Part shown: piece after piece, positions 1 through 9,241 of the stretch
Layout: each line of letters opens with the position of its first letter
How positions within the stretch are numbered: the stretch's first letter is position 1
Program-made: the position numbers and the translations under genes
Notes under the pieces: generated by a model
Seen by the model: the letters and a program-made list of their open reading frames with translations, nothing else
What the model was told of the DNA's origin: nothing
Databases searched by the model: none
Assembly (NCBI GenBank): GCA_001698425.1
Contig: MBRE01000070.1
Span: 1-61,853, forward strand
Direction of reading: 5' to 3'
Length of the DNA: 61,853 bases
From: Oscillatoriales cyanobacterium USR001
Lineage (GTDB): Bacteria > Cyanobacteriota > Cyanobacteriia > Cyanobacteriales > Microcoleaceae

Positions 1-547
1 AATTCCGACCAAGGAATTAGTTTGGCCATTTTCACCCAACGGTTATCTTCTGCCAATTTGCATCCGTTGGGGAGTTCAAAGTCGGATGGGGGGCTTGGGG
101 CAAGCTCAACTTTTCTGCACACGATCGCTTATGGTGATGCAAAGGTTTTGACCTATTTTACCTGTTTTTCTTGCACCATACTCTCGATCTGCGATCGCAT
201 AACCCATACTGCATCACATCTGGGCACTGATTCAGCAAGCCCTAAAGTAGACTTATAGTTTAGCCACATCAAGGTTTTCAGCCTCCGTTTGACCTTTGAA
301 TTGTATCAAATACTACTTTTTACACCGAGCATCCGGGAGAGCCGTTAGTCCTCACAGAAGTCTATCGCCAACAACTACAGCCATTACTATTACTTTTTTA
401 GTAATGAACCTTTCTACCTGGTTAAGACGGGTTTTTTGTGTGTTTTGTCGCAGGCATCGCAGACTTTTCTAATTTTTATATTATACAATATAGCTGCGTA
501 GCAGCTTAACAAATAACAAATAACAACTAACAACTAACAACTAACAA
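1..547. other. Gene-free stretch at window start
   Basis: No convincing gene is seen. The only longer frame (22-258, plus) starts at TTG, has no ribosome binding site and resembles nothing recognisable. HIP1-like sites are present. A T-rich stretch around 430-460 and the heptamer repeat at 507-547 lie before the end of the minus-strand gene that follows. Confidence 0.6.
507..547. repeat. Heptanucleotide tandem repeat (AACAAAT/AACAACT)
   Basis: About six imperfect 7-bp units, such as AACAAAT and AACAACT, follow one another directly downstream of the TIGR04376 gene. This is the short tandemly repeated repetitive (STRR) type known from filamentous cyanobacteria. Confidence 0.8.
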
Positions 548-1135
548 TCATCTCCCCATATTCCGCTTGAGTTTCTCAATTTCTTCATCTGTTTCCCACC
601 GTTTAAACTGTTCTTCTAAAGGATCTGATTGACTTCCAGAGCTATAATTACTGCTTTGATTCCAACCCTTTGTATCCGAACGTCGATCGTTTTGATTAGG
701 ATTGGGATTGGCTTGTGCTTTAGTGGTTTCGGTGGCTTTGACTCGCACTTCCTGAAGCCGTACTTGAATCTGTCGATAAAGTTCTTTAGATTTAGCAATT
801 CGTTCTTTGCAACCTTGCATTTGTCCCCAGCGTTGATTTCCTTGGCGTAATAATGCTGCTTCTCGCTCTTGGGCTGCTTGAGCTAAATCGAGTCTATTGG
901 CGGCTTTTGCTTTGTCTAAACGAGCGTGCCAACGTTGAATTTCTTGGGCTGTATCCAGAATTTCTGTCTGCAATTTTTTTTCTTGTCGCTGAAGGTCCGC
1001 GATGAGTCGCAGGGTGTCTTCTTGTTGTTCGCGTAATTGTTCTTCTAGCGCTTGCAATTCCAGGTGAGGATTGTTTCGCAAGAATTCTTCTAATCTTGTT
1101 TCGAGAAATCGGCTCAAGTCATCAAATAAACCCAT
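548..1135 (-). CDS. TIGR04376 family coiled-coil protein
   Basis: 195 residues, hydrophilic and almost entirely helical. The N-terminus MGLFDDLSRFLETRLEEFL and the long coiled coil (about residues 25-140, rich in E, Q, K and R) match the cyanobacterial TIGR04376 family, of unknown function. The pattern distantly recalls PspA/Vipp1-like helical proteins, but no membrane-binding function can be shown here. The C-terminus (about 140-195) is polar and low-complexity (NPNPNQN, SSNYSSGSQS). No signal peptide or membrane segment is seen. The gene lies 64 bp downstream of the GspC-like gene on the same strand, separated by heptamer repeats, so co-transcription is possible but not shown. Confidence 0.75.
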   Translation of the reverse strand: MGLFDDLSRFLETRLEEFLRNNPHLELQALEEQLREQQEDTLRLIADLQRQEKKLQTEILDTAQEIQRWHARLDKAKAANRLDLAQAAQEREAALLRQGNQRWGQMQGCKERIAKSKELYRQIQVRLQEVRVKATETTKAQANPNPNQNDRRSDTKGWNQSSNYSSGSQSDPLEEQFKRWETDEEIEKLKRNMGR

Positions 1136-1199
1136 GTTGGTTGTTAGTTGTTTGTTAACAGTTAACGGTTAACTGTTAGTAGTTAACCGTCAACTAATT
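1136..1199. repeat. Heptamer-type repeat spacer (GTTAACT family)
   Basis: The spacer between two minus-strand genes is almost wholly made of degenerate units such as TTAACAG, TTAACGG and TTAACTG. The units on its two halves are complementary, so a hairpin is possible. It is the same family as at 23622-23741 and 60664-60733. Confidence 0.7.
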
Positions 1200-2348
1200 T
1201 TAGAACTTTTGACCGACAAAAATAGAGCGAACTTCTCCACCTTTGCGGATGATGGCTTCTTGGTTTTTCACTTCTGCTAATGTCCAACCACTGGCACCGA
1301 TGCTTTCACCGACATAAATTCGGCGTGCGACACCTTCTATTTCAAATAATGCGGCCGATCGCTCTCCTAATTCTAAAACTCCTACCAGAGTGTGCGTCAC
1401 TGTGGAGGCTTCGCTGGCGGCGGTAGTTGGGGATGGTGAGGTTGAGGCTGCTGGTTGAGTTTCGGTTGTGGCTTCGGGTGCTGAAGCTGGTTGCTCTTGG
1501 GGAGAGAGGATTCTCGCTGGGGGTGCTGCTTCCGGGGCGGTGCGATCGCCCACGTTTGTCGGTTCGGTAGTTGTGGCGGTCGAACCCTTAGTTTCCGGCT
1601 TAACAGCAACAGCGGCGGGTGCAGGAGCTTGGGAGCCAGGGGCGGGGGGGACGATTACCACTTGAGTTTGGGGAACTCCTGATTGCGCGGAGGCTTCCTG
1701 TAGGGCATCAGCAACGCGGTTGATCGCTTGGGTGAGGCCTGCGGAGGTGGGAGGCGAGGCGGGAACTGCGATCGTTGGTAGGTTGGTGACGGGAACTCCC
1801 GGAAGGCTGGTATTTTTTGATTTAGCGGCGGCTTTCTTTTGATCTAGGGCTTCAAGTGCTTGCTGCATATAAGCCCCAAATTTTACATCGGCTTCAACTT
1901 TGGCGGCTGCGGCTGCTTGAGATGCAGATATGGCAGTATTTTTGGTTGATTGTAAGCTGTTTCTGCTGGCCATCCATAACCCGAAGGTGAGGAGGAGGGA
2001 GGCAAAGGCGGCTCCTAAGAGGAGGCGATCGAATGATTCTTTGGCTTCCTGCTGTTTGGCGATTAATATGGCTTTACGAGCGATCGCTTCGGCATTAATA
2101 TTATTTTCCTGAAACGAATTTTCCGGCGTGGGCAGAATAATTTGCGGTACGACGATCGGTTTGAGAGAGACGAATTCCGCTGGCTGCACCGGCTCTGTGG
2201 GTAAACCGTTGCCACTTTCTAAGGCGCGATCGACATCTTCAAATAGTTCGTCCATCAATCGCTCTGCGTAAGAATCAACTGATGTTGGACTTTTAGCGAT
2301 CGCCTCCGATTCTAAGGCTATCTGTTTGGTCATCACATTCTGAGACAT
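1200..2348 (-). CDS. Membrane-anchored protein with GspC/PilP-like C-terminal domain
   Basis: 382 residues. There is a cytoplasmic N-terminus of about 100 residues, one transmembrane helix (about 106-127, LLLGAAFASLLLTFGLWMA), a long Ala/Pro/Thr-rich linker (about 170-315), and a compact C-terminal domain beginning THTLVGVLELGERSAALFEI and ending SIFVGQKF. That last domain has the small beta fold pattern of type II secretion GspC and type IV pilus PilP proteins (value, regulation, 'YVGESIG.SGWTL'). The topology (N-in, Pro-rich periplasmic stalk, distal beta domain) also fits GspC. The family is common in cyanobacteria without a known job; a pilus or secretion role is inferred. An AGGAG motif lies 12-17 nt before the ATG. 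Confidence 0.55.
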   Translation of the reverse strand: MSQNVMTKQIALESEAIAKSPTSVDSYAERLMDELFEDVDRALESGNGLPTEPVQPAEFVSLKPIVVPQIILPTPENSFQENNINAEAIARKAILIAKQQEAKESFDRLLLGAAFASLLLTFGLWMASRNSLQSTKNTAISASQAAAAAKVEADVKFGAYMQQALEALDQKKAAAKSKNTSLPGVPVTNLPTIAVPASPPTSAGLTQAINRVADALQEASAQSGVPQTQVVIVPPAPGSQAPAPAAVAVKPETKGSTATTTEPTNVGDRTAPEAAPPARILSPQEQPASAPEATTETQPAASTSPSPTTAASEASTVTHTLVGVLELGERSAALFEIEGVARRIYVGESIGASGWTLAEVKNQEAIIRKGGEVRSIFVGQKF

Positions 2349-2617
2349 AAATTTTTGCTCCTACTCCTCAATAATCCCGACTCTTCTTTAATTCAGACTT
2401 CTATACGATACTTTTAAAATTTAGCAGCATTATCTCCTTAAATGTTTAATTTTATCCAATTTCACTGGATATAGTACGAGATATACGAGGAAACGGTTGG
2501 GACTTTGGGGTAAGAGCTCAGTCGATCGCTGACGCTGGCGGTGGAAGTGCCGTTTATGGTCTCGACCTGCCTCAGCCCTGATTGTATGGCAAATTGGGAT
2601 TATTAAATTAAATTAAA

Positions 2618-5488
2618 CTAAATCGTCCCATCCGGCATAATCGCCCCCGTCAAATTCACATCACTAAAATTAACCGCCTCTAAATTAGCCCCCTGCAAAT
2701 TAGCCCCACTTAAATCAGCACCACTCAAATTAGCCTCCTTTAAAATAGCACCAACTAACTGCACATTCCTCAACTGAGCATCACTTAAATCCGCCCGACT
2801 TAAATCAGCATTATTCAACTGTACATCATTTAAAATCGCCCCCACTAACTTCGCCTTTCTTAAACTAACACCACTCAAATCAGCATCACTCAAATTAGCA
2901 ATCACTAATCTTACACCATCTAACTTAGCATTCCTCAAATCAGCCTCTCTCAGATTAGCCCCAATTAAATTAGCATTCTGCAAATTCACCCCCACCAACT
3001 CCACACCCGCCAAATTTATCCCTTGAAAATTTCGATCTCCATTCGCATATCGCCGCAATATTTCCCCCGTATCCGTGACACTAATCTCTCGCTTTGCTTT
3101 CCGCCTAAAAGTAAAAGTAAAAGTATCCCCACTCTCCATCACCCGCCACATTTCCTCATACATCGGATAAGCACCAATCCCACTCAAACGCAGCCAACCT
3201 TTTGCCCTCGTTAAAGCCACAAATAACTGATTTCTTAAACTCAAATTACTCTCATCTTTTGCCACCAAATCAAACCCCACCACATACACCATATCAGCTT
3301 CATTTCCCTTAGCTCGATGAATCCGAGAAACTGTGACTCCGCCTTCACACCAAAAGCGATTAGGTTCCCGACTTTCTCGATCTGACTTCAAAATATTGCA
3401 CTCAGGCGCACCAGGAATATAGATGTCAATACCTTGCTGCATCAAAAAATTAGCCACATAAGTTTCTAATTCGATCGCTTCAAAATTAGAACCTAAAACA
3501 ATCACTAAAATTTCCCGCGAAGGTCGCAGACTATCAACTTTTAAATTATAGAGAATTTGTTCGGCTAAAGCCTTTAATTCTGCTAATCTACAATGATAAG
3601 CTTCAAATTCTAATACCGGATTTTCCCATAACTCAGGAACCGGATTAGGGGAATTTTCAAAGGGACGATAAAGAGTTACTTTTTGACCATTACTAAACTT
3701 ACTAGGCAGTAATTTATCTCTAGGAATTACCCTTTCTTTTCCCTCATTTGCTATTTCTAAATTATCCAGCTTTACCTGATAGCCGATCGCCGCCCAATCT
3801 TCCACGCGAGTAATCCCTGTTAGCATTCCTTCCCATCGCAATAAACCCATACCAATCCCGTGTGCGGCGGTTAAAATTGGGGCGGGAGTGCGATAACATT
3901 TGTGCATAACTTCTGTCTTTTTGATGCCATTACCATACTCACCACTTACTAAATGTCCTAAGTCATCTCCAAATAACTCGCTGGCGGTGGGAATATTCAG
4001 ATTTTCTAAACTTTGGGCTTCATCATAAGCCCAAATTAATCGCCGTAAATCTGGACTAACAAAACTGCTTATTTCAGGGGAAATTGCGGGAGAATTTATC
4101 GGGCGTAAAGCTTGATATGCCATCCAATAAAAAGGTTGTTTTCCTTGAAATTTTAAATCATCATTAACTATTAAATCTTGTCCTTCATCAATTAAAATTG
4201 CATCAAAGATTTGGGGGATTTTGGCTGATTTTAATAACTGGCGACAAACATCGCCCAACGCTTGACTAGGTTGCTGAAATTTGCTATCATTAACACTCAA
4301 AGACCAAACCCCTGCGGCTTGACAAATAGTGCTATAAAGTCCGGGTTGATTTTTTGCTCCCCAAGCGTGGAGAGGTCGCAATTTCTGGTTACTAGAATTA
4401 TAGCCAATTTCTCCATAACTAAAGCGACGCAAGCACTTATCTAATAGCTCAATAATTTGGTTGTATAAACTGCGGGAAAAAAAGACTAAAGCAATATCCC
4501 AATGGGGATATTTTAAGTGCATAATTGCAGCTTTTTGACATAATAAAATAGTTTTCCCAGAACCAGCAATGCCGCGAATCCTTTGAGGACCTGGGGGAAT
4601 TTCTTTACCGATGTGTTCTTGCTGTAAATCTAGTGTTGATAGGCGATTTTGTAACTTAGATAAAACTTCTGCGCGAGTTATCCGTTGGGGGGGTGGGGAT
4701 TGAGGATGGGAGATTATTAAAGAATTTTGGTTTGGGCTGGATGTTGGGGTTTTCCCTAAGTGAAATTTCCGAGATGTTGGGCGTAAAATTGGCGTGCCGC
4801 TGATGATAGATTGTAGTATTTGCCATTGCTGGTAGTTGAGTTGAGTGCCGGGAATAATTGGGGTGACTTGGGTAATTAATTGAATGAGGGGTTGTGCGAT
4901 CGAGGGGGGAGTTACTGTTGTCTGAGTTTTGTTTGAGTGCGAGAGGTCAGATTTTAGCACCCGGTTGCTCGAAAAATAATCTTGAAAAATTATTGGCGGA
5001 TTGCTAGGAAGTTTGTTAAACTCTTTTTGATGCCATTGTTGCTGAGTAATCAGGGGTAAAGCTACGATCGCTCGTGCTCTGACGCGATTCCGCAGAGTGA
5101 TTTCGCGATCGCAATACCCAAGAATTGCAAATAGCTGATTTTCAGCTTGCTGATAAGGATTACCGCTGGTAGTGTAAAAATTTTGGAATTCCCATTTATG
5201 GCCTTTAATAGCTACAATTTGGTCGATGGCGATCGACTTGACCTCGATAATAGTTAGACCTAGTTCCCAATCAATAATGAGAATATCGGGTTCCTTGCGA
5301 AATTCGCCTACTTGAGAAAAAATAGGATAGCGCCAGTAGGCAATACAATCGCGATCGGCAAAGGCGCAGCAAACGGTATCCCAAACTTTTTGTTCGGCCG
5401 TTTCTCCACCTTTTCCCAGGGGCTCAGTGGCAATAAACTTACTGCATTCTATCTTCTTACTTACTGCCACTGTTCTGTATGGTTTCAC
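2618..5488 (-). CDS. NERD nuclease-UvrD-like helicase with pentapeptide-repeat C-terminus
   Basis: 956 residues in three parts. Residues about 25-150 are a NERD (nuclease-related) domain with the acidic/lysine signature EPDIL (D68) and IIEVKS (E82, K84). Residues about 265-800 are a superfamily 1 helicase: Walker A GIAGSGKT (306-313), Walker B LIDEGQD (about 432-438), and late motifs VSRIHRAKGNEADMVYV and QLFVALTRAKG. Residues about 815-956 are about 26 pentapeptide repeats of the A(D/N)Lxx type, a right-handed beta-helix. NERD-helicase proteins act on DNA and some belong to phage-defence systems; the fused beta-helix is unusual. No signal peptide is present. It appears monocistronic, with divergent transcription from the next gene. 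Confidence 0.85.
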   Translation of the reverse strand: MKPYRTVAVSKKIECSKFIATEPLGKGGETAEQKVWDTVCCAFADRDCIAYWRYPIFSQVGEFRKEPDILIIDWELGLTIIEVKSIAIDQIVAIKGHKWEFQNFYTTSGNPYQQAENQLFAILGYCDREITLRNRVRARAIVALPLITQQQWHQKEFNKLPSNPPIIFQDYFSSNRVLKSDLSHSNKTQTTVTPPSIAQPLIQLITQVTPIIPGTQLNYQQWQILQSIISGTPILRPTSRKFHLGKTPTSSPNQNSLIISHPQSPPPQRITRAEVLSKLQNRLSTLDLQQEHIGKEIPPGPQRIRGIAGSGKTILLCQKAAIMHLKYPHWDIALVFFSRSLYNQIIELLDKCLRRFSYGEIGYNSSNQKLRPLHAWGAKNQPGLYSTICQAAGVWSLSVNDSKFQQPSQALGDVCRQLLKSAKIPQIFDAILIDEGQDLIVNDDLKFQGKQPFYWMAYQALRPINSPAISPEISSFVSPDLRRLIWAYDEAQSLENLNIPTASELFGDDLGHLVSGEYGNGIKKTEVMHKCYRTPAPILTAAHGIGMGLLRWEGMLTGITRVEDWAAIGYQVKLDNLEIANEGKERVIPRDKLLPSKFSNGQKVTLYRPFENSPNPVPELWENPVLEFEAYHCRLAELKALAEQILYNLKVDSLRPSREILVIVLGSNFEAIELETYVANFLMQQGIDIYIPGAPECNILKSDRESREPNRFWCEGGVTVSRIHRAKGNEADMVYVVGFDLVAKDESNLSLRNQLFVALTRAKGWLRLSGIGAYPMYEEMWRVMESGDTFTFTFRRKAKREISVTDTGEILRRYANGDRNFQGINLAGVELVGVNLQNANLIGANLREADLRNAKLDGVRLVIANLSDADLSGVSLRKAKLVGAILNDVQLNNADLSRADLSDAQLRNVQLVGAILKEANLSGADLSGANLQGANLEAVNFSDVNLTGAIMPDGTI

Positions 5489-5594
5489 GTTCGTTAGTTA
5501 GTTGGGTGCATAAAAGTTAGGATTGACCTAGCTCAAGGTTACACCAAAGCCCGTCTCGCGACGTTGCCTTTCCAACCCCCCCCAATTGAGTCTT

Positions 5595-6839
5595 ATGGCG
5601 CACTACCGCTTCAGTTTGTTTTTGTTGACTTGTATTGTTTGTCTAATTTTTGTTCCTAGTCGTGACGAGGGCGATCGCGATCGCATTGTCATGGGGTTGT
5701 ACAATAAAAATCCTGCCTCTGTAGGTGCGACATCCGGCGAGAGGGGGAGCTTTTTAGATCAATTCCGGCTGCATCGGCATGATTTAATGGAGATTTGGGG
5801 AAACACAAAGACACGAAGACACAAAGAAAGAGAAGAAGGAAAAATAATTTCGAGATTGCCAAGGATGCTATTTGCGATCGCGCCTGTTAGTGCTCAGGAA
5901 TCGTCCCCCAAAACGCAGAAACCTAGTCCTAATCCCAAAAAACAAAAGGCTAAACCATCTAGTTCTCGCATTCCCAAACCACTTAATAGTATAATTCAGG
6001 TTTTAAATCGGCAAAAAGTATTATTGCTCTTAAGTTTAGCCGCTGTTTTAGTCACGGGTGCATCAGTTTTTGTATTGCTTAAACTCCTCGATAATGGAGA
6101 AGGGGAAAAGTTAAAATCAAAACAGGCGATCGCGCCCAAACAAACCCCACCTAACAATCAACCCAAAAAACAAAACTTTCAAGAAAATACATCCTCTGAA
6201 CTTAATTTAGATCCCGATTCGTCATTAATCTTTAATGCTGCTGACATAGCATCTCAGTCAGTAATACCTAGTAGCAACCCAGAGGTACTGTCACCAGAAA
6301 ACTACAATAATGGTTACATAGAAACTGATTTAAGCCGTTTGGAAAAAATTAATTCAACAGAGCAGCTAGTTAATAATATACCAGATATTGTGGTTGGAGA
6401 AACCTCTCATCTGCCTCAAATTAATATAATCGATCGACTGATCAAAGATTTAGCCGATCCCAATCCTGCCAAACGACATAAAGCAATTTGGGAATTAGGC
6501 GATCGAGGGGATTCTAGGGCAGTTAAACCCTTACTAAATCTACTTTTAGAATCCGACTCGAACCAGCACAGCTTAATTTTGTCAAGTCTATCAGAAATCG
6601 GTATTAAAACCATTAAACCTATGAATCGCGCTTGGGTGATATCATTACAAAATGAAAACCCGGAAGTGCGGAAAAATGCCATTCGGGATCTTACACGCAT
6701 TTATGAATTAGTTAATCAAATTAGTCATTTATTAAAGCGAGCTAAAGACGATCCAGATCCTGAAGTTCAAGAAACAGCGCGTTGGGCTTTAAATCAGTTA
6801 AATCGCGAATCTTCTACGGTAAATCGGGAGCAATCTTAA
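5595..6839 (+). CDS. HEAT-repeat membrane protein (start uncertain)
   Basis: About 414 residues from the ATG used here; a TTG at 5586 and ATG at 5865 are alternatives. Seen: a hydrophobic N-terminus (FSLFLLTCIVCLIFV), a basic patch NTKTRRHKEREEG encoded by a dispersed repeat (5804-5834), a second membrane helix (about residues 150-172, VLLLLSLAAVLVTGASVFVLL), an Asn/Ser-rich linker, and HEAT/PBS-type helical repeats from about 285 to 405 (IDRLIKDLADPNPAKRHKAI, AVKPLLNLLLESDS, DDPDPEVQETARWAL). HEAT repeats mediate protein binding, so a membrane-tethered scaffold is likely. The region before 5865 looks like intergenic DNA with a repeat; the true start may be there or further downstream. Confidence 0.6.
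   Translation: MAHYRFSLFLLTCIVCLIFVPSRDEGDRDRIVMGLYNKNPASVGATSGERGSFLDQFRLHRHDLMEIWGNTKTRRHKEREEGKIISRLPRMLFAIAPVSAQESSPKTQKPSPNPKKQKAKPSSSRIPKPLNSIIQVLNRQKVLLLLSLAAVLVTGASVFVLLKLLDNGEGEKLKSKQAIAPKQTPPNNQPKKQNFQENTSSELNLDPDSSLIFNAADIASQSVIPSSNPEVLSPENYNNGYIETDLSRLEKINSTEQLVNNIPDIVVGETSHLPQINIIDRLIKDLADPNPAKRHKAIWELGDRGDSRAVKPLLNLLLESDSNQHSLILSSLSEIGIKTIKPMNRAWVISLQNENPEVRKNAIRDLTRIYELVNQISHLLKRAKDDPDPEVQETARWALNQLNRESSTVNREQS
5804..5834. repeat. Dispersed 'CACGAAGACACAAAG' repeat
   Basis: The sequence AACACAAAGACACGAAGACA followed by CAAAGAAAG matches one arm of the palindromic repeats at 47821 and 53594. Here only one arm is present, and it lies inside the N-terminal reading frame of the HEAT-repeat gene. 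Confidence 0.65.
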
Positions 6840-6934
6840 GAGCGATCGAACTCAAGATACAAGTGACGATCGCGGGAAGCATCCAGATTTGGTAAAGTAG
6901 CCTAAAATCTTAACTGAAAAACTAAACAAAAATT

Positions 6935-7783
6935 ATGCAAAATCTAGCAGCCTCCAGCCCAAATACCGCAGATATTCAACTCTTAGCATTAGATATCGAC
7001 GGAACGATCGCAGGTGCATCTAATGATATTACAGAAACCGTTAAACAGGCAATTTTGGCTGCCCAAACCAAGGGAATTAATGTTGTACTGGCAACCGGCC
7101 GGATGTATCGATCGGCTTTGCGTTTCCATCAGGCGATCGGTTCTAATTTACCACTGATTTGCTATCAAGGTGCGTGGATTCAAGATCCCGCAACTGGGAA
7201 AATTCTGTCTCATTTAGCCATAAACAAGGAAAAGGCGATCGCGCTCCTTGACTATTTAGAGCAACCGGAATGGCGATCGCTTCTTTCTGTGCATTGTTAC
7301 ATCAACGATCGACTTTATGTTCGCGAAATTCTGGAATCCACCAAAAATTACGCACAACGCTCCAAAATTCAACCCATACCTGTCGGCAATCTGCGATCGT
7401 TTCTGGATACCGAACCGACGAAAATCTTAGCTATGTGCGACGATCCAGAGGCAATTGCCAATCTCCTCAATAATTTACGCCAAATCTACAGCCCAGACGA
7501 ACTCTACTTAACTCGATCGGTCCCTACCTTTTTTGAAGCTACGAACCCCTTAGTTAACAAAGGGGCGGCAATTCGCTACATAGCAGAAGAAATTTTAGGC
7601 CTTCAACCAGCTAACGTCATGGCGATCGGCGATAATTTTAATGATGTCGAAATGATTGACTATGCAGGCATTGGCGTGGCGATGGGTGATGGACCAGAAG
7701 AAGTGAAAGCGATCGCCCAATGGGTAGCACCAAATATTGACCAAGACGGCGCAGCAGCAGCCATTGAAAAGTTTTTACTATAG
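6935..7783 (+). CDS. Cof-type HAD-IIB family hydrolase
   Basis: 282 residues, normal for the Cof/YidA family of cytosolic phosphatases acting on sugar phosphates, FMN/PLP and similar compounds. Motif I is LALDIDGTIAG (nucleophile D20, acid/base D22). Motif II is the Thr in VVLATGRMY. Motif III is a Lys in NPLVNKGAAI. Motif IV is AIGDNFNDVEMI, followed by GIGVAMGDGPEEVKAIA. The C2-type cap lies between about 85 and 195. The substrate cannot be told from sequence. The stop codon overlaps the 9-bp target duplication of the palindromic element inserted right behind it. Confidence 0.93.
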   Translation: MQNLAASSPNTADIQLLALDIDGTIAGASNDITETVKQAILAAQTKGINVVLATGRMYRSALRFHQAIGSNLPLICYQGAWIQDPATGKILSHLAINKEKAIALLDYLEQPEWRSLLSVHCYINDRLYVREILESTKNYAQRSKIQPIPVGNLRSFLDTEPTKILAMCDDPEAIANLLNNLRQIYSPDELYLTRSVPTFFEATNPLVNKGAAIRYIAEEILGLQPANVMAIGDNFNDVEMIDYAGIGVAMGDGPEEVKAIAQWVAPNIDQDGAAAAIEKFLL

Positions 7784-7985
7784 CGATCGAACCATTGGTG
7801 TCAACTGCCATCTGAAACCCGCCAGGGACTAAAGTCCCTGTCTAATAGGTAAAGTCCTCTTAAGAGGACTGAAGAAAATTGTTAAATTCATTAGTCCTCT
7901 TAAGAGGACTTGATCTTTGAGACAGGGACTTTAGTCCCTGTCGGACTAAGGGTTTGACCTTAAGTTGACACCAATGCGATCGAAC
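7784..7985. repeat. 9-bp target duplications CGATCGAAC of element copy A
   Basis: CGATCGAAC at 7784-7792 directly abuts the left end of the element, and the identical 9-mer at 7977-7985 directly abuts its right end. This is a perfect target-site duplication, as made by DDE transposases with 9-bp staggered cuts. Confidence 0.88.
7793..7976 (-). mobile_element. Palindromic MITE-like element, copy A (184 bp)
   Basis: The termini are inverted repeats: CATTGGTGTCAACT on the left and AGTTGACACCAATG on the right. Inside are four short hairpins in mirrored order: AGGGACTAAAGTCCCT, AGTCCTCTTAAGAGGACT, a 20-bp centre, AGTCCTCTTAAGAGGACT and AGGGACTTTAGTCCCT. There is no room for a transposase, so it must move in trans. 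By its internal asymmetry (CGGGTTTCAG end versus AAGGTCAAACCC end) it lies opposite to copies B and C. Confidence 0.9.
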
Positions 7986-8005
7986 ATACTCCCAAATATT
8001 CACAC

Positions 8006-8050
8006 AAAAAGAGTACCGACGACTGGCCGTGTTTCGTCTCGGTACTCTTT
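8006..8050 (-). terminator. Rho-independent-like terminator of the 117-aa gene
   Basis: AAAGAGTACCGA (8008-8019) pairs perfectly with TCGGTACTCTTT (8039-8050). On the minus strand the stem is followed by a short T-run (TTTTTG). It lies about 125 bp past the stop of the minus-strand 117-aa gene. Confidence 0.5.
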
Positions 8051-8175
8051 CTGGTTCGCTCCTCACACATCCGTAACTATAGCCGAACCTATATGGGTTT
8101 TGTCAAGCTTTTTTGCAAACTTTTTTTCGATCCGGCGAAAACCACGCAAATTAGGCATTTTAGCTCTCAGTAGAA

Positions 8176-8529
8176 TTAAATTAATGTGGAGTTCGATAAA
8201 AAAGAGCTTTTGAGAGCGATCGCGCCAGCCCGGAGCATCATTGAGGAAATTGTAAAAGACTCGCCACTTCCTGGTTTTTTGCGATCGGCTTCATTGGCTA
8301 GGCGATCGTAAATTGTAGTTGCTATTTCTGCCCATGTGCGATCGGGTAAACCTGAATCATTTTGACCTTTTCGAGCCTTAGCAGAGGAAACATCGGCTAA
8401 TAGCAGCCAGTTAAAGTCTTGTGGTTGGGCGGTTTGATCTGAAAATATGTTGTTTACCCAAATCAGTACAGATTCAGCATCTTGTTCGAGAATGCGATCG
8501 AGCGATATTGTTGTAGGAGATTGAGTCAT
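8176..8529 (-). CDS. Conserved hypothetical protein (117 aa)
   Basis: 117 residues, soluble, mixed helical; the start is the ATG giving MTQSPTTISLDRILEQ. There is no membrane segment or known motif. The acidic N-terminal part (ILEQDAESVLIWVNNIFSD) and the block RTWAEIATTIYDRLANEADR look like a small helical domain. I do not recognise a named family. It stands alone between the palindromic element and a 309-bp gap, so context says little. Confidence 0.5.
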   Translation of the reverse strand: MTQSPTTISLDRILEQDAESVLIWVNNIFSDQTAQPQDFNWLLLADVSSAKARKGQNDSGLPDRTWAEIATTIYDRLANEADRKKPGSGESFTISSMMLRAGAIALKSSFLSNSTLI

Positions 8530-8838
8530 AATTTATTTACTCCACATATTTTATATCAGCATTATTTGTGTCAACTCCTTGCTGCCTAAAGGCTGTAATT
8601 CCTAGTTCTAAGCTTTCTGAAGTCGGTCTAAAATGCCCGCTGTGATTTAGGTCTGATGCCTAATTGTTCTGCTGACCGAAGTTCATCATTTAGAGTCCCA
8701 GGAGACTGATTGGAAAAGCAAGGAATGGGAGCATTATTTGAAAATGATTGTGTCACGACAGAATTTAATGATAATCCACTTTATATTCAAAGATAAGTCT
8801 ATCTCCTTTTGAACTCGATCGCGCATTATGATGTTCAA
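8530..8838. other. 309-bp gap at the distal end of the FtsK-type cassette
   Basis: No gene is supported. A plus-strand frame of about 50 codons around 8660-8810 lacks a start codon and ribosome binding site and may be a decayed gene end. No hairpin terminator for the cassette stands out. Confidence 0.4.
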
Positions 8839-9222
8839 TCAAACTTTCACCAATGGCGCAAACTCCTCTAACTTCACTTGTAAGTCATCCACTAGCATTA
8901 AACGATACCTTTCTGTAGCTTTCAACTTTTGGAAAACATAACTAGCAAAATCATTACGCCACTTTTGCCTATCAAGTTCATTCGAGATGTTCAGCGATCT
9001 GATTGATAAGTTATAATGGTATTCTTCAAATTTGATATCTCGATCGTTTTCAAAATCATGCTTTCCTACAGTAAGAGTGATTGTTGAGTTACGAAACTCA
9101 TACCAGTTGTCAGTAGCATCAGAAAAAAGCTCGAATTTTAGAGCCAATATCAACTCTAATTCTTTGATTAAATGTTCTATTTCCTGGGGAAAGTCTACAA
9201 AAATATCTAGTGTGCGAGACAT
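8839..9222 (-). CDS. Small acidic protein, last gene of cassette (possible immunity protein)
   Basis: 127 residues, soluble and acidic, no membrane segment. The N-terminal half alternates strand and helix (LDIFVDF, a helix with EIEHLIKELELIL, then NSTITLTVGKHDF, FEEYHYNLSIRSLN); the C-terminal half is helical. I do not recognise the family. Its size, charge and place 19 bp behind the MafI-like gene, with a GAGG motif before the ATG, suggest a second immunity or accessory protein; this is inference from position only. Confidence 0.5.
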   Translation of the reverse strand: MSRTLDIFVDFPQEIEHLIKELELILALKFELFSDATDNWYEFRNSTITLTVGKHDFENDRDIKFEEYHYNLSIRSLNISNELDRQKWRNDFASYVFQKLKATERYRLMLVDDLQVKLEEFAPLVKV

Positions 9223-9241
9223 AAAAACCTCATTACCGATA

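Larger units (their letters stand above)
7784..8175. other. 392-bp intergenic stretch with inserted palindromic element
   Basis: It holds the complete palindromic element at 7793-7976 with its target duplications, and the stem-loop at 8006-8050. Nothing coding is seen; the minus frame at 7860-8066 runs through the element and is not a gene. Confidence 0.75.

Noticed and set aside
22..258. 78-codon plus-strand frame at the window start
   Set aside because: TTG start, no ribosome binding site, no family-like composition; contains HIP1-like sites and looks intergenic.
311..400. Short frame reading EHPGEPLVLTEVYRQQLQPL before a stop
   Set aside because: It looks protein-like and may be a decayed gene end, but it is too short and lacks a start; no family could be named.
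8660..8810. About 50-codon open plus-strand frame (VHHLESQETDWKSKEW)
   Set aside because: No start codon, no ribosome binding site, no recognised family; could be a fragment, but this cannot be supported.
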